From the NCBI GenBank assembly GCA_900320565.1, contig ONSR01000006.1, forward strand, positions 1-44,721: a stretch of DNA of 44,721 bases. Direction: 5' to 3'. The notes under the pieces were generated by a model. That model made no database searches. It worked only from the letters and a program-made list of their open reading frames with translations, and had not been told where the DNA came from. The first letter of the stretch is position 1, and each line of letters opens with the position of its first letter. This stretch comes from an uncultured Prevotellaceae bacterium. GTDB lineage: Bacteria > Bacteroidota > Bacteroidia > Bacteroidales > Bacteroidaceae. Shown here piece by piece: positions 32,086-40,774 of the stretch. Both the position numbers and the translations under genes were made by a program.

Positions 32086-32919
32086 GTGTCCAAAACCGAG
32101 CCATATAGCATCAACATTGGCGGCGAATTGCTCTCGCTGGAAAAGCCTGTCGTGATGGGCATCCTGAATGCTACGCCCGACTCTTTCTATCAGCATCACG
32201 AAGGAGCCGAAGCCATTCGTTTGCGCACTAGACAGATGCTCGATGAAGGCGCGACAATACTTGACGTTGGGGCTTGCTCCACACGTCCTGGCTTTACGCC
32301 TCCTGACGAAAAGGAAGAGATGCGGCGCCTCAGGGAAGCTCTGGCTGTCGTACGGCAGGAAGCACCTCGTGCCGTCTTGAGCGTAGATACGTTCAGGGCA
32401 GGTGTTGCCAAGATGTGCGTCGAAGAGTTTGGCGTGCAGATTGTGAACGACATCAGCGGCGGAGAACTCGACAAAGAGATGTTCCAGACAGTTGCTGAAC
32501 TGCATGTGCCGTATGTGCTGACGCATAATAAAGCACTTCCCCAAGAGAAGGAAGAGGCTTTTCTCTCTGAGTTCCTGCAAGAGATGGGCAGCAAAGTAGA
32601 GGCGCTTCACGAGTTGGGTGTGTGCGACATCATTCTCGACCCAGGTTTCGGCTTCAACAAGACACTCGAACAGAACTACATCTTGATGCAGAACCTCGAC
32701 GTCTTGCACGAACTCGATTGCCCTTTGCTCGTTGGCATAAGTCACAAGAGCATGATATACAAGCTGTTGGGAACAACTCCACAAGAAGCCTCCAACGGAA
32801 CAACAGTCCTGCATACTGTGGCTCTGCAGAAGGGTGCTCACATCCTTCGAGCCCACGAAGTGAAGGAAGCAATGGAATGTATTAAGATCATTAACGAATT
32901 GAGCGAATGCCTAACATAA
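32086..32919 (+). CDS. folP: dihydropteroate synthase
   Basis: A 277-residue folate-pathway enzyme joining p-aminobenzoate and the pterin pyrophosphate; the target of sulfonamides. Motifs in order: VMGILNATPDSFYQHHEG, LDVGACSTRPGFTPPDEKEE, LSVDTFRAGVAK, IVNDISGG, IILDPGFGFNKTLEQNY and LVGISHKSMIYKLLG. The usual MHM/MH-x-G motif reads LTHNKALPQ here, as in some Bacteroidetes. Initiation is at a GTG (32086-32088); no in-frame ATG lies before the conserved blocks. It overlaps cdaA by 13 nt, so the two are translated together. Confidence 0.95.
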   Translation: MSKTEPYSINIGGELLSLEKPVVMGILNATPDSFYQHHEGAEAIRLRTRQMLDEGATILDVGACSTRPGFTPPDEKEEMRRLREALAVVRQEAPRAVLSVDTFRAGVAKMCVEEFGVQIVNDISGGELDKEMFQTVAELHVPYVLTHNKALPQEKEEAFLSEFLQEMGSKVEALHELGVCDIILDPGFGFNKTLEQNYILMQNLDVLHELDCPLLVGISHKSMIYKLLGTTPQEASNGTTVLHTVALQKGAHILRAHEVKEAMECIKIINELSECLT

Positions 32920-33686
32920 GTTTCAAAGACATAATTGACATCTTCCTCGTAGCGATAGTGCTCTTCTATTGCTACAAACTGATGAAGCAATCGCGCTCCG
33001 TCAACATCTTCTATGGCATTCTGCTCTTCATCAGCTTCTGGATTATCATCAGCAAGGTGATGGAAATGAAGCTCTTAGGAGGCATACTTGATCAGCTTGT
33101 GAGCGTTGGCGCCCTTGCCATCATCATACTATTCCAAGAGGACATACGTCGCTTCTTCTACAATATTGGGGCCCGCAATCGTGCTCATCGTTTCCTGCGC
33201 TTCTTCAGGCTCGACAAGCGCAAGAATGTCGGCGAGTTCCGCAACGAACGCGAGACAATCTTTCCCATCGTGATGGCTTGCATGAACATGAGCAAGCAAC
33301 ACGTCGGAGCCCTCATCGTGCTGCAGAACGACCTTCCGCTGGGCGAGTTCATGCGAACTGGCGAAGAGGTTGACGCTAAGATAACACAACGACTCATCGA
33401 GAACATCTTCTTCAAGAACAGCCCGCTCCATGATGGCGCCATGATTATTGCAAAAGGACGTATCACAGCTGCTTCCTGCATCTTGCCTATCAGTCACGAC
33501 CTCGACATCCCCAAAGAGTTCGGCCTTCGACATCGTGCAGCAAAAGGTATCAGCAAAGAGACAGATGCCTTGGCAATCGTGGTGAGTGAAGAGACAGGCA
33601 ACATCACAGCAGCTTATAACGATATGTTGCGCTCTCACCTCTCTGCAGAGGAACTGGAGACGGTTTTGATGAAGGGCAAGTTCTAA
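32907..33686 (+). CDS. cdaA: membrane diadenylate cyclase CdaA
   Basis: A 259-residue enzyme making cyclic di-AMP from two ATP. About three N-terminal membrane helices (residues ~8-80) are followed by a DAC domain. The catalytic motifs NSPLHDGAMIIAKGRI (DGA at 176-178) and FGLRHRAAKGISKETDALA (RHR at 208-210) are both intact. In other bacteria c-di-AMP controls K+ uptake and cell-wall homeostasis. A TrkA and two MurF-type proteins occur in this window, though in separate operons. It overlaps folP by 13 nt; the folP-cdaA pair recurs in Bacteroidetes. The usual partner CdaR is not nearby. Confidence 0.95.
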   Translation: MPNISFKDIIDIFLVAIVLFYCYKLMKQSRSVNIFYGILLFISFWIIISKVMEMKLLGGILDQLVSVGALAIIILFQEDIRRFFYNIGARNRAHRFLRFFRLDKRKNVGEFRNERETIFPIVMACMNMSKQHVGALIVLQNDLPLGEFMRTGEEVDAKITQRLIENIFFKNSPLHDGAMIIAKGRITAASCILPISHDLDIPKEFGLRHRAAKGISKETDALAIVVSEETGNITAAYNDMLRSHLSAEELETVLMKGKF

Positions 33687-33726
33687 ACAACTCAGATTAC
33701 TTAAAACACTCAGAAATAATATCACT

Positions 33727-34734
33727 ATGGAATTAATGGAACAAATCATCGCTCGAGCCAGGTCCTGCAAGCAGCGCATCGTGCTGCCCGAGAGCTTGGA
33801 GGAGCGAACGCTAACGGCTGCGGACAAAGCCTTGGCCGACGACTTGGCAGACATCATCCTGATTGGCAAACCAAGTGAAATCTTTGCGCTTGCTGACAAG
33901 CTTGGGCTTAAACACATTGACAAAGCCACAATCATCGACCCCGAAACAAACGAAAAGACAGAGACTTACGTCCAGCTCTTCTACAACCTCAGGAAGAACA
34001 AAGGCGTGACAGAGGAAGAGGCTCGCAAGAAAGTGAAAGATCCTCTCTACTATGGCTGCCTCATCATCAAGAACGGTGATGCCGACGGACAGATTTCGGG
34101 TGCACTCTCCACGACTGGCGACACCCTTCGTCCTGCTCTGCAAATCATCAAATGCGCTCCTGGCGTGAGTTGCGTGAGTGGTGCTATGCTGATGATTACC
34201 CCAGCCAAGCAATATGGCGAGAATGGTGTTCTGGTGATGGGCGACGTTGCAGTAACGCCAATGCCCGATGCTAATCAGCTTGCTCAGATTGCTGTTTGCA
34301 CGGCTCAGACTGCCCGAAGCGTGGCAGGCTTCAAGGAGCCTCGCGTAGCTATGCTCAGCTTCAGCACGAAAGGAAGCGCAAGTCACGAAGTTGTGGACAA
34401 AGTTGTTGAAGCCACGAAGAAGGCCCAAGAGATGGATCCCACGCTTCAAATCGATGGTGAACTGCAGGCAGATGCAGCTCTCGTGCCAAGCGTAGGAGAG
34501 AAGAAAGCTCCTGGCAGTCATATTGCAGGCAAAGCGAATGTGCTTGTAGCGCCCTGCTTGGAGGTAGGCAACATCGGCTACAAACTCATTCAGCGCCTTG
34601 CTGGAGCCGAAGCCATCGGTCCCATCCTGCAGGGCATCGCTCGTCCTGTAAACGACCTTAGCCGCGGCTGTTCAGTAGATGATATATATAAGATGATTGC
34701 AATCACTGCTTGCCAAGCAATGGATGCGAAGTAG
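33727..34734 (+). CDS. pta: phosphate acetyltransferase
   Basis: A 335-residue short-form Pta (no N-terminal regulatory domain) converting acetyl-CoA and phosphate to acetyl phosphate. Motifs: RIVLPESLEERTLTAADKA, DPLYYGCLIIKNGDADGQIS, GALSTTGDTLRPALQII, VAMLSFSTKGSA, and GPILQGIARPVNDLSRGCSVDDI at the end. It is followed by ackA with a 19-nt gap, forming the acetate-producing, ATP-yielding pair expected of a fermenting anaerobe. Confidence 0.96.
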   Translation: MELMEQIIARARSCKQRIVLPESLEERTLTAADKALADDLADIILIGKPSEIFALADKLGLKHIDKATIIDPETNEKTETYVQLFYNLRKNKGVTEEEARKKVKDPLYYGCLIIKNGDADGQISGALSTTGDTLRPALQIIKCAPGVSCVSGAMLMITPAKQYGENGVLVMGDVAVTPMPDANQLAQIAVCTAQTARSVAGFKEPRVAMLSFSTKGSASHEVVDKVVEATKKAQEMDPTLQIDGELQADAALVPSVGEKKAPGSHIAGKANVLVAPCLEVGNIGYKLIQRLAGAEAIGPILQGIARPVNDLSRGCSVDDIYKMIAITACQAMDAK

Positions 34735-34753
34735 TTCACTTTTCACTTAAAAT

Positions 34754-35944
34754 ATGAAGATATTAGTTCTCAACTGCGGCAGCAGTTCAATAAAATATGC
34801 ACTTTACAACATGGACGACCAGTCCGTCATCACGAGTGGCGGTATTGAGAAGATTGGTCTGCCCGATTCGTTTATAACCGTCAAGCTGAATGGCGAGAAG
34901 CACAAGATGGAACATCCCATCAAGGAGCATACCGCTGGTGTGCAGTACATCTTCGAGGTGCTGACAAGTGGCGAGTATGCCGTTCTGAAGAGCCTCGAGG
35001 AGCTTGATGCAGTAGGTCATCGCATGGTGCATGGCGGAGAGAAGTTCAACAAATCGGTTCGCCTGACACCTGAAGTGATGAAGGCTTTCGCTGAATGTAA
35101 CGACCTTGCGCCTCTTCATAATCCTGCCAACATCAAGGGCGTAAATGCCGTCACAGCACTTCTGCCAAACATTCCGCAGGTTGGCGTGTTCGATACCGCT
35201 TTCCACCAGACGATGCCCGATTACGCTTATATGTATGCACTTCCTTACAACCTCTACAAGGAGTATGGCGTACGTCGTTACGGCTTCCATGGAACGAGCC
35301 ATCGCTACGTGAGTCAGCGTGTCTGTGAGTTCCTTAGCTGCAAACCCGAGGAGAAGCGAATCATCACCTGCCACATCGGTAACGGCGCCTCGATTGCTGC
35401 CGTGAAGTACGGCAAGTGCGTCGATACTTCGATGGGCTTGACGCCTCTCGAAGGCTTGATGATGGGCACTCGTACTGGCGACATTGATGCTGGAGCTGTC
35501 ACCTATCTGATGGACAAGTTCAACCTCGACACGAAGGGCATCAGCGACCTGCTGAACAAGAAGTCAGGCCTTGCAGGTGTGAGCGAAGGAAGTAGCGACT
35601 TCCGCGACATTCTGGCAGGCATTGCTGCTGGCAACGACAAAGCTCGTCTGGCAAAAGAGATGTACACCTATCGCATCAAGAAGTATATCGGCGCATACGC
35701 TGCAGCGATGGGTGGTGTTGATATCATCCTCTTTACTGGCGGTGCAGGCGAGAACCAATGGGAAGTTCGCGAAGGAGCGACGAATGGCCTCGAGTACATG
35801 GGCGTCAAGATGGACGTGACAAAGAATCGCAGTTGCCGTGCTACGGAAGCCATCCTGAGTGCCGACGATAGTCAGGTGACAGTTTGCTGCATCCCCACGG
35901 ACGAGGAACTCATGATAGCCCTCGACACCCAAGCCCTCTGCTAA
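34754..35944 (+). CDS. ackA: acetate kinase
   Basis: A 396-residue enzyme transferring phosphate from acetyl phosphate to ADP. Motifs: MKILVLNCGSSSIKYALYN, VGHRMVHGGEKF, GVFDTAFHQTMP, RRYGFHGTSHRYVSQR, CHIGNGASIAAVKYGKCVDTS, MGLTPLEGLMMGTRTGDID and FTGGAGENQWEVRE. Length is standard. It is the last gene of the pta-ackA pair. A 22-nt repeat array begins 23 nt after its stop, before the convergent leucine-rich-repeat gene. Confidence 0.97.
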   Translation: MKILVLNCGSSSIKYALYNMDDQSVITSGGIEKIGLPDSFITVKLNGEKHKMEHPIKEHTAGVQYIFEVLTSGEYAVLKSLEELDAVGHRMVHGGEKFNKSVRLTPEVMKAFAECNDLAPLHNPANIKGVNAVTALLPNIPQVGVFDTAFHQTMPDYAYMYALPYNLYKEYGVRRYGFHGTSHRYVSQRVCEFLSCKPEEKRIITCHIGNGASIAAVKYGKCVDTSMGLTPLEGLMMGTRTGDIDAGAVTYLMDKFNLDTKGISDLLNKKSGLAGVSEGSSDFRDILAGIAAGNDKARLAKEMYTYRIKKYIGAYAAAMGGVDIILFTGGAGENQWEVREGATNGLEYMGVKMDVTKNRSCRATEAILSADDSQVTVCCIPTDEELMIALDTQALC

Positions 35945-35967
35945 GAGTTCCAAAGGTAAAGTAAAAA

Positions 35968-36077
35968 CTAAGCGTGCCTAGTTCTTCAACTAAGCACGCT
36001 TAATTTGTAAATTAGGCACGTTAAGTTTGCCAATTAGGCACGTTATGTTTTCAAACTACACATGTGGCGTTTGAGGA
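35968..36077 (+). repeat. 22-nt repeat array G between convergent genes (5 units)
   Basis: Units 35968-35989, 35990-36011, 36012-36033, 36034-36055 and 36056-36077. The last unit ends one base before the stop codon of the leucine-rich-repeat gene (36079-36081), and the array fills nearly the whole gap. Confidence 0.88.
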
Positions 36078-36078
36078 A

Positions 36079-36936
36079 TTACTTCCAGAAGCCTTCTGCG
36101 GTAAAGTAGTTGCTCTTGCTGAGGGGTTGGATGCTGCCGAACTTTTGCCATTCTGCATCGGCTTGGAACTGAGCAAGGAAGGCGTCAGGCACGTAGAGTG
36201 TACAACCTTTGTTGGGTGTGCAGTTCTTTGGAAGAGGATAGTATTCTGTACTGAGCAGATAGACTTTCTTCCATTTCGCTGCTGATTCGGAAACAAGGCC
36301 GAACATGCGGTTCTTGAAGTCGTTTGGCACTGAGAACTCCTCGAGTCCGGTGCAGCCTGTAAAAACTCCGTCGTCAATCTTCTTCATCGCGATACCCATC
36401 AGTACGCTCTTGAGTTTCTTGCAGTTCTCGAAGGCTCCTACGCGAAGCCACCAAATGTGTTCGCCGAAGCGCGCTGTCTCGAGTGATGAGCAGTCCTTGA
36501 AGGCGTCAACTCCAATCGTATAGGCATCTACGCGGAGGTTCTTCAGGGCAGTGCACCCCTCGAATGCCTGGTCGTTGATGACGGGAATTTCGCCCTGGAA
36601 GTGTACCTTTTCGAGTGATGTGCAGCCATAGAATGCCTTGTTGACGATGTGCTGAATCTGCGGAGCAATCCAGACTTCCTTGATGCTCTTGTTGCCCGCG
36701 AACTCGCTGTCGTTGATGCTTTGAATGGTCGAGCCGAAGCCCATCTTTTCTTCTGTGGGCACATACTTGTCGGCACGATGCTTCATGGTGTAGAAGAAGA
36801 TGTCCTTTGCAGGTGTTTCGGTTGCCTGCTTATCTGTTACGACTTTGGCAGTCTCTTTCGGCTGTTTGTTCTCGCAACTGCAAATGCCGATGAGCAATGC
36901 AGCCATCAGTAGTGTCTTTTTCATTGTTCTGTTCAT
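36079..36936 (-). CDS. BspA-like leucine-rich-repeat surface lipoprotein
   Basis: A 285-residue protein with a lipoprotein signal (LLMAALLIGICSCEN, lipobox cysteine C21). The mature part holds about five LRR_5/BspA repeats (residues ~75-210). Examples are IQHIVNKAFYGCTSLEKVHF, INDQAFEGCTALKNLRV and VGAFENCKKLKSVLM. Such proteins mediate adhesion or ligand binding on the Bacteroidales surface. The start may be ATG 36936 or the MKK at 36924; the signal works with either. It lies 13 nt after the GH76 gene and is probably co-transcribed with it. Confidence 0.87.
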   Translation of the reverse strand: MNRTMKKTLLMAALLIGICSCENKQPKETAKVVTDKQATETPAKDIFFYTMKHRADKYVPTEEKMGFGSTIQSINDSEFAGNKSIKEVWIAPQIQHIVNKAFYGCTSLEKVHFQGEIPVINDQAFEGCTALKNLRVDAYTIGVDAFKDCSSLETARFGEHIWWLRVGAFENCKKLKSVLMGIAMKKIDDGVFTGCTGLEEFSVPNDFKNRMFGLVSESAAKWKKVYLLSTEYYPLPKNCTPNKGCTLYVPDAFLAQFQADAEWQKFGSIQPLSKSNYFTAEGFWK

Positions 36937-36949
36937 GGTTAGTCTGCTA

Positions 36950-39900
36950 TTATTTAATCAATATCTTTCTGCCGCTCACGATGTTTATGCCTTTCTGCAA
37001 CTTGCTGAGGCGTTGGCCTGCAAGGTTATACATACAGTCTGTCGTCTGTTGCTTGTTGGCGATTGAATTTATTCCTGTTGGGTCAACCGCTTCGACGGAG
37101 AGGAGTTGCAGCTCAGCTATTTGCAATTGGTTGCCTCCGTTCACGTTGGTGATTGTGAGACGGTAGTAGCTGAAGGCTTCGTCTGTTTCGGTTAAGTAGA
37201 ACTGTGTGGCGTATCGATTTGAGAATGTCTGGTCGGTTTGGCTGTCGAGCGTCGTCCATTCTCTTCCCGTGTTACTTCCTTCGAGCGTCCACGATGCCGG
37301 GTCGCGCGTCACTTCATCTTTGCTGGCTGTGATGCTATATGCGGTGATGCTGACGGGTTCGTCGTACGTATATATAATGTTTACTGGGTCGGTAAAGTTT
37401 GCGCGATACAGTGAGGTGCGATTGCAGTCATAAACGCATCCGATAAGTTGCGTGTTTGAGAGCCCTGTTTGAGATGCGTCAACTATAGCTGGCATGTGAA
37501 GGCTGGGGGCGTCGGCCTCGGCAACAGCTGCTCCGTAGAACTCGAAGTCTGCAAGGCTAACGCTTGAAGCGTCTCCAGTAACTTGAACCCTGAAGCGTTT
37601 GAACAGCTTGGTGGAGGAAGCTGTGTACGTCAGACGATAGCCTCGAGCGGGGAAGGTCAGTATTTTGTTGCTGATTTGGGTTTGCGTTCCGTTGTCGTCG
37701 TAGCCGAACAGCGTGATGGTCTTGGGGTCGAGCTCTGCATTGTTGGTATTGATGATGGAGTATCCAAGTGGCTTGACGGGAATTGGAACAAGGATTTCAA
37801 AGTATTTGTCGCTGCCCGTAATGGTAGAGCAAGTTGTTGCATCATCATCAACAAGTGCGGCTGTGTCGCTTCCGTCGCTTGCTGTGAGTGTTGCTATGTT
37901 TGTGACATCAGCATAGTAGGTTCCGTAGTCAGGCTTACCGAAGAGTTGCCATTGTGCCAGTTGAACTTCTTCTCCGTTAACAGTCAGGCGGTAATAGATG
38001 TATGGAGTTTCAGGATTGATGCGATAGACATTTGTGCAGCCGTTGTACGGGAAGACTGCATCGGTCTGCTGGTCGATAAGTTTCCATGACGTGCCGTTAG
38101 TGGAGCCTTCGAGTTTCCAAGCTGTTGGAGCATGTTCTAACTCTTCAATGGTAATACTGTAAGCTGAAAGTGTGTAATTGCCGTTTGAATGATAAACAGC
38201 CTTGATTGGTGTGGCGGTAAGGGTAGAGCCAACGTGGTCCACGAGTGCTTCAGCACCTTCCGAGATGCTTCCACCATCAGCCGTCAGGTCGTTTTCTTCG
38301 ATATTTCTGCCCATCAATTGCCATTCCGAGACGGAGAGTTTCGTCTGTGACGCGCCCATCTTGAAGAGCAAACGATAGTGAGTGTAGTCGTCTGGCGCCT
38401 CTATATCTGTTCTGAAGCATTGTCCTTGAACGCTGATGCCAGCATCGGAGACGGTATGAAGTGTATCCCATGCCTCGCCATCGTTAGATGCCAGCAAAGC
38501 CCATCCTGTCGGGTGTCCATCTTTATCGTTTCCGGAATAGAATTGATAGCCGTAGATGCTTGTGGGCGAGGAAGTTGTGTATTCTATCCAAGTGTCTGCG
38601 CCTTGCTGGATGGAGGTGTTGCACGCAGTCGTGATGTCATCGTCGATGAGTGCGTCAGGATTGGTCGCGTCGAAGGATGTGGAGAGTGTTCCGTTTCCGT
38701 TTGTGAGGTCTGCGAAGATGTCGTTCAAGCTTTGGAACTGCCACCAGTTTATGCTGGTTCCTGTACCAGATGCAACGAAGTAGAGGTCGTGGACGCCTGT
38801 CACGGGTTGGTTAATCAGTCTTTGAACCGTAGCCCATGTCTTGAGCGCAGGCATTTCGCTGCCCTTCACGGAGCACAGCAGGATGCCTTTCGTGGCATTC
38901 GGTTGGTCGAGATAAACATTGACGGTTGTTGTGTTGAGGGAGAGGTTGAGTCGCAGGTCGATGTGCGATGCGGATTTGTCACCAAAGTCAACACGACGAT
39001 AACCGATGTAGTTGCTGCTCTTCATGGGGCCCACCATTCCGCCATTATCTTCATCGGCATTGCCTTCGTAGGTGACAGGAGTGTTACGGATGTAGTTGAA
39101 GTCTTCTGCCTCGTTCTTTGCATAAGCGTCGTGATAATCGACGACACCGAGGTGGCAATTGAAGGCTGCCGAGACGCAAGTCATGTTACCTTCGTTGCCA
39201 AAATTCTTGTAGCTGTCTCCTTCTTTGTGCCTGAAGTCCTCTTCCGCTTTTGTAAGCCATGCTGATGAGGTGATGCCGGCAGAGTTACGATTGTTCCAGG
39301 CATGATAGGCATTCTTTGCTATCCATGCATAGTGTGAGGGTACATTAAAGGATTCCGCATACATTCGCAGGTATCGAAGCATGATGCCTTTGAATCCGCA
39401 AAGGTCTCCGCTTACCGTTTGGCAAGCATTAATTATGCCTTGCGAGTTCGCCATGTGCGATTCGGACCATTTGATGATGGCATCAGCATCGTCCTTGAAC
39501 ATTTGCTCTCCGTAGTGATTGTAGAGCATGATGGCAGCACCGAGGTTTGTACCCTGATTATAGGTTGAGCACCATTTGTTGTAGTTGCCCGAAGCTTGGT
39601 CGTAGCTGTCCCAAACGGCACCTGTAGGTTTGCCGCCTGACATCTCGAAGAGGGTGCGACGCTCTGCCATATACGTCTTGCGAGCCTTCTGATAGTAGCT
39701 CGTATCTGCTTGAGCGATGGCGAGGTAGCATGCACATACGGCAGCAGGTCCGTTGATGCAGGAGTTGGTGCCTTTGCTCGTTGAACTGTGCTTCCATTGC
39801 AGGAGGTCATTGCCGTAACAGTCGGCACGTGCAAACATGCCGTCGAAGTTCTTCTTGGCTGTCGTGCGATACTTCGTTTGTCCTGTTAACAAGTATGCTC

Positions 39901-40711
39901 TGACGCAGGCGATACACATCCAGGCGATATCGTCGTTATACTCGTTGTAGCCGCTCACGCCTTGCTGATACCATGTTTCTTTGTTTCGGGCGATGAAGTT
40001 CGTGTATAGGTTCTCGAACATAGTGGCGTATTGTTGGTCGCCTGTTGTTTCAAGTGCGTCGAGCACAATCTCGAACATCTCAGCGTCGCCCCACCAGCCA
40101 CCGTTTCCGATGACCCAGCCCGTGCTTGCTTTCTTGTAGCAACGTGCTTTCCATTTCTCCATCATGTCGTCGCGCTTATCCTTCGTGAACTCTTTCGCCA
40201 TGGGTTCCACGACTTCCACGGTCCATGTTATGCGAGCCTGGTCAATCGGGGTGCCGGTAGAGGTGTTGACGATGAGTAGTGTGTCGCCTTCGACGGGCGA
40301 TTCTGGGACGGCAAGGGCATATTTCTTTGTTGTGCCTTGATAGATGATGTATTGGTCTGTCGTACCTTCTACGGGGACGAAATCCCAAGAGCCCTTACTG
40401 CCTGCACTCGATTTTGAGATTTGACCGACTCTGCTTCCGCTTCCTGACGTAAGTCCTCCCAAATAGAAGTTTGTGTAGTCGTTTTGGAGGTAGAAGGTGC
40501 CGTTGCTTTTTGAGGAAACGGTCCAGCGCTGTGCATTAACGTTGGTCTCGGTCCAAAGCACGGCAGGCTTGTTCTCGTCGAGCAATGAGTTCTTGACGAA
40601 GACAGACAATCCGTTATTAACGAGACGGACGGTTTGTCCTGATTCGATGGCTTGCGCACAGATTGAGGTTGCAATTAAAGCAAAAGTAAAAAGGTGTTTG
40701 AATAGTTTCAT
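36950..40711 (-). CDS. multimodular secreted GH76 alpha-1,6-mannanase
   Basis: A 1253-residue secreted enzyme. Order: signal peptide (1-22); ricin-type lectin-like domain (~23-168, AQRWTVSSKSNGTFYLQ); GH76 catalytic domain (~170-525) with the catalytic Asp pair D260-D261 in GYNEYNDDIAWM; CBM6-like module (~533-665, EAEDF and MKSSNYIGYRRVDFG); four discoidin/F5-8C-like modules (~670-803, 805-926, 930-1061, 1068-1205); and a Bacteroidales C-terminal tail (MYNLAGQRLSKLQKGINIV). GH76 enzymes cut alpha-1,6-mannan such as the backbone of fungal mannan. No SusC/SusD pair is in the window, so this is not a visible utilisation locus. The start is ATG 40711; the longer frame from 40759 crosses the promoter. 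Confidence 0.9.
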   Translation of the reverse strand: MKLFKHLFTFALIATSICAQAIESGQTVRLVNNGLSVFVKNSLLDENKPAVLWTETNVNAQRWTVSSKSNGTFYLQNDYTNFYLGGLTSGSGSRVGQISKSSAGSKGSWDFVPVEGTTDQYIIYQGTTKKYALAVPESPVEGDTLLIVNTSTGTPIDQARITWTVEVVEPMAKEFTKDKRDDMMEKWKARCYKKASTGWVIGNGGWWGDAEMFEIVLDALETTGDQQYATMFENLYTNFIARNKETWYQQGVSGYNEYNDDIAWMCIACVRAYLLTGQTKYRTTAKKNFDGMFARADCYGNDLLQWKHSSTSKGTNSCINGPAAVCACYLAIAQADTSYYQKARKTYMAERRTLFEMSGGKPTGAVWDSYDQASGNYNKWCSTYNQGTNLGAAIMLYNHYGEQMFKDDADAIIKWSESHMANSQGIINACQTVSGDLCGFKGIMLRYLRMYAESFNVPSHYAWIAKNAYHAWNNRNSAGITSSAWLTKAEEDFRHKEGDSYKNFGNEGNMTCVSAAFNCHLGVVDYHDAYAKNEAEDFNYIRNTPVTYEGNADEDNGGMVGPMKSSNYIGYRRVDFGDKSASHIDLRLNLSLNTTTVNVYLDQPNATKGILLCSVKGSEMPALKTWATVQRLINQPVTGVHDLYFVASGTGTSINWWQFQSLNDIFADLTNGNGTLSTSFDATNPDALIDDDITTACNTSIQQGADTWIEYTTSSPTSIYGYQFYSGNDKDGHPTGWALLASNDGEAWDTLHTVSDAGISVQGQCFRTDIEAPDDYTHYRLLFKMGASQTKLSVSEWQLMGRNIEENDLTADGGSISEGAEALVDHVGSTLTATPIKAVYHSNGNYTLSAYSITIEELEHAPTAWKLEGSTNGTSWKLIDQQTDAVFPYNGCTNVYRINPETPYIYYRLTVNGEEVQLAQWQLFGKPDYGTYYADVTNIATLTASDGSDTAALVDDDATTCSTITGSDKYFEILVPIPVKPLGYSIINTNNAELDPKTITLFGYDDNGTQTQISNKILTFPARGYRLTYTASSTKLFKRFRVQVTGDASSVSLADFEFYGAAVAEADAPSLHMPAIVDASQTGLSNTQLIGCVYDCNRTSLYRANFTDPVNIIYTYDEPVSITAYSITASKDEVTRDPASWTLEGSNTGREWTTLDSQTDQTFSNRYATQFYLTETDEAFSYYRLTITNVNGGNQLQIAELQLLSVEAVDPTGINSIANKQQTTDCMYNLAGQRLSKLQKGINIVSGRKILIK

Positions 40712-40729
40712 AATACTAACTTTTTGTCG

Positions 40730-40760
40730 CAAAGTTAGTATTTTTTTGATACAAAGCAAA
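40730..40760 (-). promoter_or_regulatory. promoter of the GH76-LRR operon
   Basis: On the minus strand TTTG (40757-40760), 19 nt, TAACTTTG (40730-40737); the ATG at 40711 follows 18 nt after the box. Confidence 0.75.
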
Positions 40761-40774
40761 GGATTTGCGCGGAT

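Noticed and set aside
1571-36077. The 22-nt arrays as CRISPR arrays
   Set aside because: The units are contiguous and degenerate with an 8-nt conserved spacer. There are no unique 30-40-nt spacers and no cas genes.
36950-40759. Longer start for the GH76 protein at 40759
   Set aside because: It would place the start upstream of the -7 box and give a poor signal peptide; MKLFKHLFTFALIATSICAQA from 40711 is a normal one.
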